Shown here: positions 1 to 7,696 of the stretch, piece by piece
Numbering within the stretch: the stretch's first letter is position 1
Layout of the letters: each line of letters opens with the position of its first letter
Source of the DNA: Clostridia bacterium
GTDB taxonomy: Bacteria; Bacillota; Clostridia; Christensenellales; Borkfalkiaceae
NCBI GenBank assembly: GCA_017457215.1
Contig: JAFTHU010000001.1
Coordinates: forward strand, 109,890 to 173,889
Length of the DNA stretch: 64,000 nucleotides
Direction: 5' to 3'
The notes under the pieces: generated by a model
Seen by the model: the letters and a program-made list of their open reading frames with translations, nothing else
Told to the model about the DNA's origin: nothing
The model's database searches: none
Made by a program: the position numbers and the translations under genes

Positions 1-525
1 TCCTGTACCAGAATCCAACGCCCCCGTAGGTTCGTCTGCCATGATAATCCGCGGCTCTTTCACCAACGCACGGACAATGGCAACGCGCTGCCGCTGCCCC
101 CCCGAAAGCTCGGACGGCTTACGGTTTTTTAAATCCTCGATTTCCATATCCGCCAAAAGTTCTTTCAAGCGTTCTGTATCTACTTTACGCCCCTGCAATT
201 CCATGGCAATTTTAATATTTTTTTCCACGGTGTACTCGGGAAGCAGATTATAGTCTTGGAAAATAAAACCGATAAAGGTATTGCGATAGCTGTCGTATTC
301 CGCGGCGGAAAAAGCGGAAAATTTCTTGTCCTGTATTAAAATTTCCCCTTCGTCGATTCCGTCCAAACCACCAATGACGTTCAAAAGCGTCGTTTTACCG
401 CAACCACTTTTCCCTGTGATAAAAACCAAACCCCTTTCTGGAAACGTGAGAGAAATTCCGTTCAAAGCCTTCACTTCTCCCGCTTTTGTTTTATAAACTT
501 TCGTAATATTTTGAAGCTGTAACAT
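1..525 (-). CDS. ABC transporter ATP-binding protein (partial, MacB/LolD-like)
   Basis: The first 175 codons of an ABC ATPase that runs off the left edge of the window, so the C-terminus is missing. Translation from the ATG at 525 starts [16 protein letters not shown]. It shows Walker A (GKSGCGKTT, about residues 38-46), a Q-loop ([12 protein letters not shown]), the ABC signature [15 protein letters not shown] and Walker B ([16 protein letters not shown]). The PTGALDS stretch after Walker B and the [10 protein letters not shown]-loop are typical of the MacB/LolD/FtsE-like family that partners FtsX-type permeases. These export peptides, antibiotics or lipoproteins, or signal to cell-wall enzymes. 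The partner permease is not in the window. Confidence 0.93.
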   Translation of the reverse strand, partial: MLQLQNITKVYKTKAGEVKALNGISLTFPERGLVFITGKSGCGKTTLLNVIGGLDGIDEGEILIQDKKFSAFSAAEYDSYRNTFIGFIFQDYNLLPEYTVEKNIKIAMELQGRKVDTERLKELLADMEIEDLKNRKPSELSGGQRQRVAIVRALVKEPRIIMADEPTGALDSGTG

Positions 526-611
526 AAAGTCCCTACTAAAAAAATTTGTCAATATTATATCACAAAACCAAGTGTTTTGTAAAGAAAAAAATCGTACCCC
601 TAAAAAATTCG

Positions 612-653
612 AAAAAAAACCTAAATTGAGCCTTAAACGGCTCAATTTAGGTT
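612..653 (-). terminator. Rho-independent terminator of the 1.6-0.77 kb gene pair
   Basis: A perfect 15-bp stem (618-632 with 639-653, loop TTAAAC) is followed on the minus strand by a run of eight U (612-619). It ends the leftward transcript that covers the DUF4926-like and DUF6883-like genes. Confidence 0.85.
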
Positions 654-677
654 CGGCTTATAGGTAAAAATATTAAA

Positions 678-721
678 ATAATCCGAACCCACCGCTTTGA
701 ATAACGACTAGGTTCGAATTA
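678..721. repeat. Degenerate copy of the tmRNA-terminator inverted repeat
   Basis: The segment reads ATAATCCGAACCC, about 20 nt, then GGTTCGAATT. It matches the 1743-1784 terminator of tmRNA (ATAATCCGAACC, 18 nt, GGTTCGGATTA). The two copies bracket the 767-1698 cassette, and the copy here has lost perfect pairing. Confidence 0.55.
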
Positions 722-766
722 ATTTTAGTCAAGAAGAAAGGGAGTTAAACGCAAGTTGAACCGCTT

Positions 767-1048
767 TTATTTTTTGAATAAATCCTTAAACTCTTTCACA
801 AGCTTTTGGTCTGCAAGTGAACCCGAAATTACACGAAAATCCTCTTTTTGAATAGTTATAACAGGTTGCATACTTTCCCCAGTAAAGGGATTATAAAAAT
901 CTGCGACTACAAAACCGCGTTCCTCAATCAAATTTTCCATTACTATGCCAATATACCCCTTAAGTAATCCTTGCTCCGCATAATTATCGTTCAATAAAAT
1001 AATTGCGTCCATTTCTTCCACTAATGCATTGTTTTGATATTTATTCAT
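767..1048 (-). CDS. DUF4926-like protein, putative antitoxin/immunity partner
   Basis: A 93-residue acidic protein. The core (VEEMDAIILLNDNYAEQGLLKGYIGIV, then a beta-rich FVVADFYNPFTGESMQPVITIQKEDF) resembles the small SH3/KOW-like DUF4926 family, in which a short protein says when to switch from losing to gaining value (…L..D....GL..G..G.V). The ATG at 1048 follows a good Shine-Dalgarno (AAGGAGA) and lies 11 nt after the stop of the upstream gene, so the two are co-translated from one mRNA. DUF4926 genes are commonly found beside DUF6883-type genes, which is the basis for suggesting a partner or immunity role. Family assignment is from memory of the pattern and no function is proven. Confidence 0.6.
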   Translation of the reverse strand: MNKYQNNALVEEMDAIILLNDNYAEQGLLKGYIGIVMENLIEERGFVVADFYNPFTGESMQPVITIQKEDFRVISGSLADQKLVKEFKDLFKK

Positions 1049-1059
1049 CTTTTTTCTCC

Positions 1060-1608
1060 TTAATAACTATGTCCCGAATAAGGTGTAGCAAGGTCTATAT
1101 TACCTTTTTGCCCTAATTTCCATATTGTATTTATGTGTTGCTTTACGCCGCCTTGATTGGTTAAAGTAATTATAATATTTATTTTTGCGCCATAATCATT
1201 TACACCTGCATATCGATATTCCCCATTACAATATTTTTGTATTGCTTGTGAAATATAAAGTTTCTGTAAATATTCGCTGTCTTCTATCGTATATCCCCAA
1301 CTTTCAAACAATTTCTTTTTCCCTTTGTTTTTCTCTTCGTCGAAAATATACCCTGTAAATTTACGAATATCACAAGTGGCATTTGCCGTAATGTACGGCT
1401 TCGGCTTTGCGATTTTTTCAAGCTGGCATTGACATCTTGGATGCTGTGGATATTTCGGCATTTGCTTTACGATAAAATAACAACCGTTAAATTTATCACA
1501 ATCGTCTTGCCAATCGTTTGGTTGCGCTATCCACTCAATCCAATCGTCTTCTTTTAGCGACAAAAAGTTTTTCAGTAACTTTTCCGCTATTTCGTTTAGC
1601 AGCCCCAT
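1060..1608 (-). CDS. DUF6883-like protein, putative toxin/effector domain
   Basis: A 182-residue protein. The start is set at the ATG at 1608, with AGGGGG 9 nt upstream; a longer reading frame to 1698 would run through the promoter and the palindrome. The N-terminal third (MGLLNEIAEKLLKNFLSLKE..., then a Cys/His-rich HPRCQCQ stretch) is followed from about residue 85 by a domain with the layout F-x-GYIF, KGKKKLFESWGY, LQ..I..AI..Y..G.Y, YG..I.I...L and a C-terminal HINTIWKLG...LATPY. That order matches DUF6883, a domain found alone and at the C-termini of phage-head-like and polymorphic-toxin proteins. The HPRCQCQ motif is also typical of SPP1 gp7-type head-morphogenesis proteins, in which such domains occur. 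It has its own promoter and palindrome and is paired with a DUF4926-like gene. Toxin activity is inferred. Confidence 0.55.
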   Translation of the reverse strand: MGLLNEIAEKLLKNFLSLKEDDWIEWIAQPNDWQDDCDKFNGCYFIVKQMPKYPQHPRCQCQLEKIAKPKPYITANATCDIRKFTGYIFDEEKNKGKKKLFESWGYTIEDSEYLQKLYISQAIQKYCNGEYRYAGVNDYGAKINIIITLTNQGGVKQHINTIWKLGQKGNIDLATPYSGHSY

Positions 1609-1631
1609 TATATCATACCCCCTAAAATAAA

Positions 1632-1667
1632 GCAAACAAACGAACCCGTTTGGGCTCGTTTGTTTGC
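1632..1667. promoter_or_regulatory. Palindrome at the transcription start of the cassette
   Basis: A 16-bp inverted repeat (1632-1647 and 1652-1667, one G-U mismatch, 4-nt loop) begins just after the -10 box, so it covers the predicted +1. It could be an autoregulatory operator or a stem-loop at the extreme 5' end of the mRNA. Autoregulation of this kind is common in toxin-antitoxin operons. Confidence 0.6.
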
Positions 1668-1670
1668 CAC

Positions 1671-1698
1671 AGTATAACATAGATTTTTTGTTTGTCAA
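1671..1698 (-). promoter_or_regulatory. Promoter of the DUF6883/DUF4926 cassette
   Basis: Minus-strand TTGACA (1693-1698) and TATACT (1671-1676) with a 16-bp spacer. Transcription is predicted to start near 1664. Confidence 0.85.
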
Positions 1699-1744
1699 CA
1701 GGAGACTGCCAACTTTTTTTAAATCATAAATAATTTTTATAGAA

Positions 1745-1784
1745 TAATCCGAACCTTGCAGTTACCACCAAAAGGTTCGGATTA
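1745..1784 (-). terminator. tmRNA terminator
   Basis: A perfect 11-bp stem (1745-1755 with 1774-1784) with an 18-nt loop, starting 10 nt beyond the CCA end of tmRNA. The minus-strand continuation is U/A-rich (TTCTATAAAAATTATTT). Confidence 0.7.
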
Positions 1785-1793
1785 GGTTTAACT

Positions 1794-2160
1794 TGGTGGA
1801 GATGGTGAGAATTGAACTCACGTCTTACTCGGCTGCCAAAAAACTTTCTACATACATAGTTTATCTATTATTTCTTACTTTTGCAACGCGGGTAAACACG
1901 CTTTGCAAATCGCAGAAGACAAAATACTTTTAAAGACGCGTCTTCGGACGTCTATAAAAGGGCTCCGTCTTGATGACGCCGCGACCCCAACCGACGGATA
2001 AATCGGGCGCGACGATTCGCTAAAGAGCGAAGTTACGCTGCAAGAGCGTAGTTTGCATTTCTATTTGCATTTAAATTTAAGTGGAATGTTTTAACGCAGG
2101 CACTCCGTCTGCGGTATGCTTATCTTTTCGCTCACCGGCAATCGAATCCGGTGCATCCCC
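1794..2160 (-). ncRNA. ssrA: Transfer-messenger RNA (tmRNA)
   Basis: A one-piece tmRNA of 367 nt that rescues stalled ribosomes and adds a degradation tag. The 5' end GGGGAUG (2154-2160) pairs with CAUCUCC before the encoded ACCA (1794-1804). The 3' T-arm contains the GTTCAATTC loop, and the 5' region has the typical GGATTCGATT. The tag frame (around 2031-2072 on the minus strand) reads ANRNANYALAA then TAA, with GCA as the likely resume codon; the YALAA end is the ClpXP-type degron. Its own promoter and terminator flank it. SmpB is not in the window. Confidence 0.96.
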
Positions 2161-2178
2161 ATATTCTGTTGTGTTATT

Positions 2179-2207
2179 ATTATACACGCAATCGCACAAA
2201 ATGTAAA
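2179..2207 (-). promoter_or_regulatory. tmRNA promoter
   Basis: TTTACA (2202-2207) and TATAAT (2179-2184), 17-bp spacer, on the minus strand. The mature 5' end lies 18 nt below the -10 box, so a short leader removed by RNase P is expected. Confidence 0.85.
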
Positions 2208-2263
2208 CGCTTTTTGCTCATTTTTTTAAATCCTAATAATGGAAACCCAGCGTTATTCGCGCT

Positions 2264-2983
2264 CTACTTTTTTTTCGCCAATTTACGGATAGACGTATGC
2301 CGTTCTTCGCCTGAAAATAAACGCGCTAAATTTGCGCGATGCGCGCACCACGTTAAAAGATTCAAGGCCAAAATCAACAAATACAGGCATACCAGGTATG
2401 CGTTGACGGGTAAATTTGCATAACGCCGAATGAAGATTACCATTTGAATAACGCTAAAACCGGTAACCCCCAAAAGCGAACCGAGCGAACCCCATTCCGT
2501 AAAAAATATAAATAATACGATTCCTACCAAGCAGCCAAAAGCAATCAATGCCCACCAGCCCCAATCGCAGGGCAAGCAAAACCAAAACAACCCCAACGTG
2601 GACGCGATTCCTTTTCCCCCTTTAAAGTTCATCGTAACGGGGAAAATGTGCCCGATAATAACGCACACACCGCAAAAATATCTCGTCACATCAGACACGG
2701 AAATCAACGTTCCTTTAAAAAGATAATCACGGTAAAGAAAATAACTGATAACCGCCGGTATACCACCTTTGCACGCGTCGCAAAGGAATGTGATTACGCC
2801 GATTTTTAAGCCAAATTCCCTCGTCATATTCATCGTTCCTGGATTGCCGCTGCCAATCTTTACGATATCCCGCTTTTTAAAACGAGATATAGCGCGCGCA
2901 AAATTGAAACAGCCGATAAAATAGCAGACGACTGCCATAATCAAAAATTGCCACCAATTTTGAGAAAAATCAAATTGCTTCAT
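2264..2983 (-). CDS. plsY: Acyl-phosphate:glycerol-3-phosphate acyltransferase
   Basis: A 239-residue integral membrane enzyme that moves an acyl group from acyl-phosphate to glycerol-3-phosphate, the first acylation step in phospholipid synthesis. The three PlsY signatures are present: GSGNPGTMN (about residues 43-51), GHIFPVTMNFKGGKG (about 111-125, the phosphate-binding loop) and the C-terminal loop FFTEWGSLGSLLG. There are six or so hydrophobic segments. The start has GAGGA 9 nt upstream. It is the last gene of the leftward operon and follows der by 35 nt, a common pairing in Clostridia and Bacilli. The long Lys-rich C-terminal tail (about 25 residues) is slightly longer than usual. Confidence 0.95.
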   Translation of the reverse strand: MKQFDFSQNWWQFLIMAVVCYFIGCFNFARAISRFKKRDIVKIGSGNPGTMNMTREFGLKIGVITFLCDACKGGIPAVISYFLYRDYLFKGTLISVSDVTRYFCGVCVIIGHIFPVTMNFKGGKGIASTLGLFWFCLPCDWGWWALIAFGCLVGIVLFIFFTEWGSLGSLLGVTGFSVIQMVIFIRRYANLPVNAYLVCLYLLILALNLLTWCAHRANLARLFSGEERHTSIRKLAKKK

Positions 2984-3018
2984 ATCGTCCTCGTTTTTTA
3001 TAAATAAACCGATTCGTT

Positions 3019-4332
3019 TTACTCTTCTTCCTTTTTCTCTCGTACCACGATTTTTATCGGCGTACCCGTAAAATCGTACGCGCGGCGAATCGTATTTTCC
3101 AAATACCGCTGATAGGAGAAATGCAACAATCCCTCATCATTGACATGCAACACAAACAACGGAGGACATACGCCCACTTGCGAAGAGAAGAATACTCGCA
3201 TACGTCTGCCTTGATAAGAGGGCGGTTCTTGCAAGCGTACTGCGTCCCCAATCAAATCGTTCAGTTCCCCTGTGGGCACGCGGAAAGAAGCGTTCGCATA
3301 CACTTCATCCACCGCCGCCAGCATCTTTTCCACGCGCTGTCCCGTTTTCGCTGAAATATAAATCGACTTATAATAATCCATAAATTTGAGGTCTTCTTTC
3401 AATTTTTCCTCAAACTTATTGACAGTATGCGTGTCCTTTTCCACCAAGTCCCATTTATTCATTACAATAACGGACGGTTTGCCCTGTTCATGTACGTACC
3501 CGATAATTTTAACGTCTTGCTCGGTAAGCCCTTCCGAACTGTCCACCACCAAAAGGCAAACGTCGCTGCGGCGAACAGCATCAAACGCACGCATATTGCT
3601 GTAATATTCTACGTCATCATCCACATTCTTCTTTTTGCGGATACCCGCCGTATCAATAATCGTATACGCCTTGTCCCCGCGGTAAAACAGCGTGTCGATT
3701 GCATCACGGGTCGTACCCGCCATCGGCGTTACGATACTGCGTTCGCTACCCAAAATTTTATTTACCAAACTCGATTTTCCCGCATTCGGCTTTCCAACTA
3801 CCGCAATTTTCAACGAGGGCACGGGCTCGATTGTAACGTCGGGGAATAAAGCAATCGCTTCGTCCAATACGTCCCCTATCCCTTGCGAATGTTCCGCCGA
3901 AACGGCAAACGGTTCTCCCAAACCCAAAGAGTAAAACTCGTAGATTTGGTCAGGAGAATAATTATCGATTTTATTTACCACCAAAATTACCGGTTTTTTA
4001 CTGCGGCGCAAAATATCCGCTACGTCGTAATCGGAGGGGTGCAATCCCTCTCTGCCGTCCGTGAAAAACAAAATTACGTCTGCCGTATCGATGGCAACGT
4101 CTGCTTGCTTGGCAATTTCTTTCCACATAACGTCTTCCGATTTCAACTCGATACCGCCCGTATCTACCATCGTGAAATGCTTGCCCCGCCAACTTGCGTC
4201 CGTATACAAACGATCACGCGTAACACCGGGACGGTCTTCGGTTATCGAAATTTTTCGCCCTGCCACTTTATTAAAAAACGTACTCTTTCCCACGTTAGGC
4301 CTTCCCACCAACGCAATTAAAGGATTCGCCAT
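3019..4332 (-). CDS. der: Ribosome biogenesis GTPase Der (EngA)
   Basis: A 437-residue tandem GTPase needed for 50S subunit maturation. The first G domain has GRPNVGKST (about 10-18), DTGG (about 57) and NKID (about 120). The second has GKPNAGKSS (about 180), DTAG (about 228) and NKWD (about 294), followed by the KH-like RNA-binding domain ending in TGTPIKIVVREKK. Length and order are normal for the family. The ATG at 4332 has GGAGG about 8 nt upstream. It lies between the DUF512 radical SAM gene and plsY in one operon. Confidence 0.98.
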   Translation of the reverse strand: MANPLIALVGRPNVGKSTFFNKVAGRKISITEDRPGVTRDRLYTDASWRGKHFTMVDTGGIELKSEDVMWKEIAKQADVAIDTADVILFFTDGREGLHPSDYDVADILRRSKKPVILVVNKIDNYSPDQIYEFYSLGLGEPFAVSAEHSQGIGDVLDEAIALFPDVTIEPVPSLKIAVVGKPNAGKSSLVNKILGSERSIVTPMAGTTRDAIDTLFYRGDKAYTIIDTAGIRKKKNVDDDVEYYSNMRAFDAVRRSDVCLLVVDSSEGLTEQDVKIIGYVHEQGKPSVIVMNKWDLVEKDTHTVNKFEEKLKEDLKFMDYYKSIYISAKTGQRVEKMLAAVDEVYANASFRVPTGELNDLIGDAVRLQEPPSYQGRRMRVFFSSQVGVCPPLFVLHVNDEGLLHFSYQRYLENTIRRAYDFTGTPIKIVVREKKEEE

Positions 4333-4353
4333 AACGAACCTCCCTCTTTCTCT

Positions 4354-5682
4354 TTATTTTTCCGTAGATAATATTTCCACAAGTCCATACCCACCGTCTC
4401 GATTAACACGGATATTTTCAAACGACAATTTCTTTTTCAACGTTTCCAAAGCCATACCGCAAAGAAATACGTCCTCAAATTCTTTCAGCGTATTTCCCGG
4501 CAAAACCACTTCGTCGAATACACCGCCCTGCGCGCGATAAATTTGTAACGCCCGCAAGATGTCCTCGCCCGTCAATAAACCCGTACAAGTAACCGTATGC
4601 CCGAAAAATTCATTTTCAACCGCCAGCACTTCTACACATAACCCTTCAATGCTTTCCTCGCATTTTTTTACGAGGTTTTGATTGATTTTTGCAGCGCTCA
4701 CCCCGCTAATCACAACCGAACGTTTACAACCTCTTAAAGCGTACCTGTCCCCACCGTTTTCCTCCATCAATGCGTTCAACGCACCATGAACTTCCGCACA
4801 AAATTTACTGGTCATACCGATTCCGTTTTCAATTTGTTCAAAATCCCCGTAAAAGGAAGCAGGTTTAAATTCCCTCTCCGCTTTTACGAAATATTCATCC
4901 GCGGGTAAAAGAAAATCTACGCCGAATTCGTCGTTTAAACTATCAACCAAATCCAACAGTTTTTTGCTGTATTCCTTATCCACGTCCGCAATCGGATATA
5001 GCCCGTCGCGATACTTGGTTATGCCCGTCGGCACACACGCCAAATCTTGCACGGCGGGATAATATTTAAACAATTCCCGCGCGGTATACGCCAACTCTTC
5101 CCCGTCGTTTTCGCCGGGCACAAGCACCGCCTGACAATGGAGCGTAACACCACCCTCGCACAGTTTTTTTATCTGTTCGGTAATTTTGCCCGCAAAACGA
5201 TTACGCAACAACTTTACCCGCAAATCGGGATTCATTGTATGTACCGAAACATACAGCGGCGAAAGTTTTAAACGGATAATCCGTTCCAGCCCTTCGTCGG
5301 AAAGATTGGTAAGCGTTACGAAATTCCCGCAGGAAAAACTCATACCGTAATCGTCGTCTTTGACGTACAAACTCTCGCGCATGCCGCTCGGCATTTGATC
5401 AACGAAACAGAAAACACAGCGGTTATGGCAGGTACGGATTTGTGTGTTTTTTTCAAACTCCAGCCCCAAATCTTCCCCTTCTTCCTTTTCCACCGTAACC
5501 GTCGTTTCACCGCTGCCGCGCTTGTCGCGTACGGTCATCGTAAAGCTTTCCGTTTCACAATAATACAAATAGTCGAGTTCGTCCTCGCAAGCATATCCGT
5601 CAAATGCAACGATACAGTCCCCTGCTTCCAACCCCAATTCTTTGGCGATACTATTCCGTTTTACTTTTGCAATCTTCAGCAT
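4354..5682 (-). CDS. DUF512 family radical SAM protein with N-terminal PDZ-like domain
   Basis: A 442-residue protein. Residues 1-60 form a PDZ-like fold (LGLEAGDCIVAFDGYACEDELDYLYYCE). Next comes a non-classical radical SAM-type cluster CHNRCVFCFVDQMPSGMRESLY (CxxxCxxC at about 85-92) and a C-terminal DUF512 region (CKRSVVISG..., TCTGLLTGEDIL). The family is widespread in Clostridia, next to der, but its substrate is not known. It is separated from der by 21 nt and from the small membrane-protein gene upstream by 22 nt, so it is co-transcribed with both. The Shine-Dalgarno is weak (AGGT). Confidence 0.9.
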   Translation of the reverse strand: MLKIAKVKRNSIAKELGLEAGDCIVAFDGYACEDELDYLYYCETESFTMTVRDKRGSGETTVTVEKEEGEDLGLEFEKNTQIRTCHNRCVFCFVDQMPSGMRESLYVKDDDYGMSFSCGNFVTLTNLSDEGLERIIRLKLSPLYVSVHTMNPDLRVKLLRNRFAGKITEQIKKLCEGGVTLHCQAVLVPGENDGEELAYTARELFKYYPAVQDLACVPTGITKYRDGLYPIADVDKEYSKKLLDLVDSLNDEFGVDFLLPADEYFVKAEREFKPASFYGDFEQIENGIGMTSKFCAEVHGALNALMEENGGDRYALRGCKRSVVISGVSAAKINQNLVKKCEESIEGLCVEVLAVENEFFGHTVTCTGLLTGEDILRALQIYRAQGGVFDEVVLPGNTLKEFEDVFLCGMALETLKKKLSFENIRVNRDGGYGLVEILSTEK

Positions 5683-5704
5683 TCCGACCTATCCGTTTTT
5701 TTCG

Positions 5705-6016
5705 TTAAAATTTAGGCAATACCCCAAACACGCAGCCTGCTAAATAGACAAGCAACGCAATCCAATATACCCCTCTCCAACCCACCGTCTTACCGCAGGT
5801 AAAATCGTATGCGGGGAACGCAATACCGATAACAAGGCAAACCTGGCCAATCAAACCGATAATCCCCATAACACTGCTGACGATGCTTATATCCAACCAC
5901 GCAACCAAACCGCTAAACAGGAAAATCGCCGCCGCAATCGTCAACGCAAAAAATGCGCAACCGCGTAACGTTCTCGTTTGTGAGCTTGTTCTTTTAGAAT
6001 TTTTTTTCTTTGCCAT
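5705..6016 (-). CDS. Small membrane protein, unknown function
   Basis: A 103-residue protein not recognised. A basic, Ser/Thr/Lys-rich N-terminus (MAKKKNSKRTSSQTRTLRG) is followed by three predicted membrane segments (about residues 22-42, 45-68 and 80-100), which implies a positively charged cytoplasmic N-terminus. The start codon has AAAGGAG about 6 nt upstream. It sits in the operon between rluD (16 nt away) and the DUF512 gene (22 nt away). Confidence 0.8.
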   Translation of the reverse strand: MAKKKNSKRTSSQTRTLRGCAFFALTIAAAIFLFSGLVAWLDISIVSSVMGIIGLIGQVCLVIGIAFPAYDFTCGKTVGWRGVYWIALLVYLAGCVFGVLPKF

Positions 6017-6032
6017 ATTCTTTCTCCTTTAT

Positions 6033-6980
6033 TTATTTTACAAGCGTTTGTTCTTCTACGCCGTATTGTTTGCATAATTTTTGTAAAATCTCGGAAAACA
6101 CTTCCGGCAAGGGAGCGTAAAACTCCATTCTTTCCCCCGTCGTCGGATGGGTCAGTTCCAAGCGATAAGCATGTAAAAGCTGTCCGTTTGCTTTCAGTTT
6201 TTGTTTTTTATAACCGTATACAGGGTCGCACGCTACGGGATGGCCCAAATGTTTCGCATGCACGCGGATTTGGTGCGTTCTGCCCGTCTGCAAATCAAAT
6301 TTACAAAGCGTGAAATCCGAACCGAACCGCGCAATTACCTCATAATCGGTTATGGCTATTTTTCCTTTTCCGTCGGGCACGACTGCCATTTTCAAACGCT
6401 CGGTGGGGTGTCTGCCTATCTCCGTTACGACCCTGCCACTATCCGTTTTCAAATTCCCTTCCAACAAGGCGTAATAACTTCTTTTACAAGTTTTTTGCGC
6501 AATTTGGGAAGCCAAAGAAACGTGCGCTTTATCGTTTTTCGCTACAACCAAAAGCCCCGTCGTATCCTTATCGATACGATGTACGATACCAGGGCGTAAC
6601 ACTCCGCCGATACCGCTCAATCTATCCAACGCGTAGAGCAAGGCGTTCACCAAAGTTCCGCTTACCGTACCGTTTCCTACGTGTACCGTCATACCCTGCG
6701 GCTTGTTTACCACAGCAAAATCCCCGTCCTCGTAAACAATCTCTATCGGAATATTTTCCGGCTGCACGGAATATTCCGCCACTTCGGGTATTTCCACGGT
6801 AACCTCGTCCCCGATACGGATTTCCAACCCCGCCTTTTTCACCGTTTTTCCGCCGACTGAAACCTGCCCGTCTTCAATGAGTTTTTTTATCCGCGAACGG
6901 GTAAAATCCTCCATTTGTTCGTTTAAAAACACATCCAAACGCTTACACGGCTCTTCTGCGACAAATAAAGCTTTTTCCAT
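6033..6980 (-). CDS. rluD: 23S rRNA pseudouridine synthase, RluD family
   Basis: A 315-residue RluA/RluD-type enzyme that isomerises uridines in 23S rRNA. An S4 RNA-binding domain covers about residues 13-60 (CKRLDVFLNEQMEDFTRSR). The catalytic motif HRIDKDTTGLLVVAK (about 137-151) carries the active-site Asp, and the downstream GRTHQIRVHAKHLGHPVACDP block is typical. It starts 6 nt after the lspA stop. lspA-rluD adjacency is widespread in Firmicutes. RluD is the nearest match, but other RluA-family specificities cannot be excluded. Confidence 0.93.
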   Translation of the reverse strand: MEKALFVAEEPCKRLDVFLNEQMEDFTRSRIKKLIEDGQVSVGGKTVKKAGLEIRIGDEVTVEIPEVAEYSVQPENIPIEIVYEDGDFAVVNKPQGMTVHVGNGTVSGTLVNALLYALDRLSGIGGVLRPGIVHRIDKDTTGLLVVAKNDKAHVSLASQIAQKTCKRSYYALLEGNLKTDSGRVVTEIGRHPTERLKMAVVPDGKGKIAITDYEVIARFGSDFTLCKFDLQTGRTHQIRVHAKHLGHPVACDPVYGYKKQKLKANGQLLHAYRLELTHPTTGERMEFYAPLPEVFSEILQKLCKQYGVEEQTLVK

Positions 6981-6986
6981 ATGATT

Positions 6987-7691
6987 TTACTGCTCTTCGT
7001 CCGTAGTTTTCGGTTCGTAATCCTCTACGTAACGAGATCCTTTTACTTCGACCAACTCGTTTTTTCTATTATCGTATTCCCACGCCAACGCTTTATAACG
7101 TTTGCCCGTAGGAAATAACGCGTCACGGTCAAAAAACAGCAAAGCCAGCACCAACATCACCGCACCGCCCGTGATAAAGAAATCGGCGAGATTGCAAACG
7201 GCAAAACCAAACCGTTCCAAATTAATCATATCCCGCACCCCGTAAAGGGTATTTTCATCCCAAATTCTGTATTCCACGCGGTCAATAAGATTGCCCAAGC
7301 CCCCTGCGATAATCAAAATCAACGCGGCGCGCAAGAAAACGCGGCGTGTGTCTGTCCGCACGTAAATAACGGTAAGTATAGCCATCAACACAGCCGTACC
7401 GACAATAATCCCGATTTTCAGACCTTGCGAGGCGTCGCCGAATTTGCCGTACGCGATCCCGCGGTTATAGGCAATTTCCAAATATACCCAACCCGGAATC
7501 ACTGTTACGTGCTCGTTCCCTCTCTCGCCAAAATAAACGTCTGCGGCAAGTTTTGTAAACTGATCGACGAAAATCAAAAGAATCAAAAATACCACGCCCA
7601 AAAGAATCGCGCGCCATTTTTTCAACTCATTCCGCTCTTTTTTTAATTGTTCGACGCTCTTATTCAAAAGCGTCTGTTTTTCTTTCCTCAT
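6987..7691 (-). CDS. lspA: Lipoprotein signal peptidase (signal peptidase II)
   Basis: A 234-residue membrane aspartic protease that cleaves the signal peptide of prolipoproteins after Lgt has lipidated them. The two catalytic Asp motifs are present: GGLGNLIDR (about residue 129) and CNLADFFITGG (about 160). Four membrane segments are predicted. It is longer than the usual 150-165 residues, having a charged 28-residue N-terminal helix (KSVEQLKKERNELKKW) and a C-terminal tail of about 45 residues. It starts just after the pncB stop with AAGGAAA upstream. Being in an operon with lgt is functionally coherent. Confidence 0.96.
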   Translation of the reverse strand: MRKEKQTLLNKSVEQLKKERNELKKWRAILLGVVFLILLIFVDQFTKLAADVYFGERGNEHVTVIPGWVYLEIAYNRGIAYGKFGDASQGLKIGIIVGTAVLMAILTVIYVRTDTRRVFLRAALILIIAGGLGNLIDRVEYRIWDENTLYGVRDMINLERFGFAVCNLADFFITGGAVMLVLALLFFDRDALFPTGKRYKALAWEYDNRKNELVEVKGSRYVEDYEPKTTDEEQ

Positions 7692-7696
7692 TCTGA

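Noticed and set aside
1609-1698. N-terminal extension of the 1.06 kb gene to 1698
   Set aside because: It would run through the promoter and operator; the ATG at 1608 has a strong ribosome-binding site.
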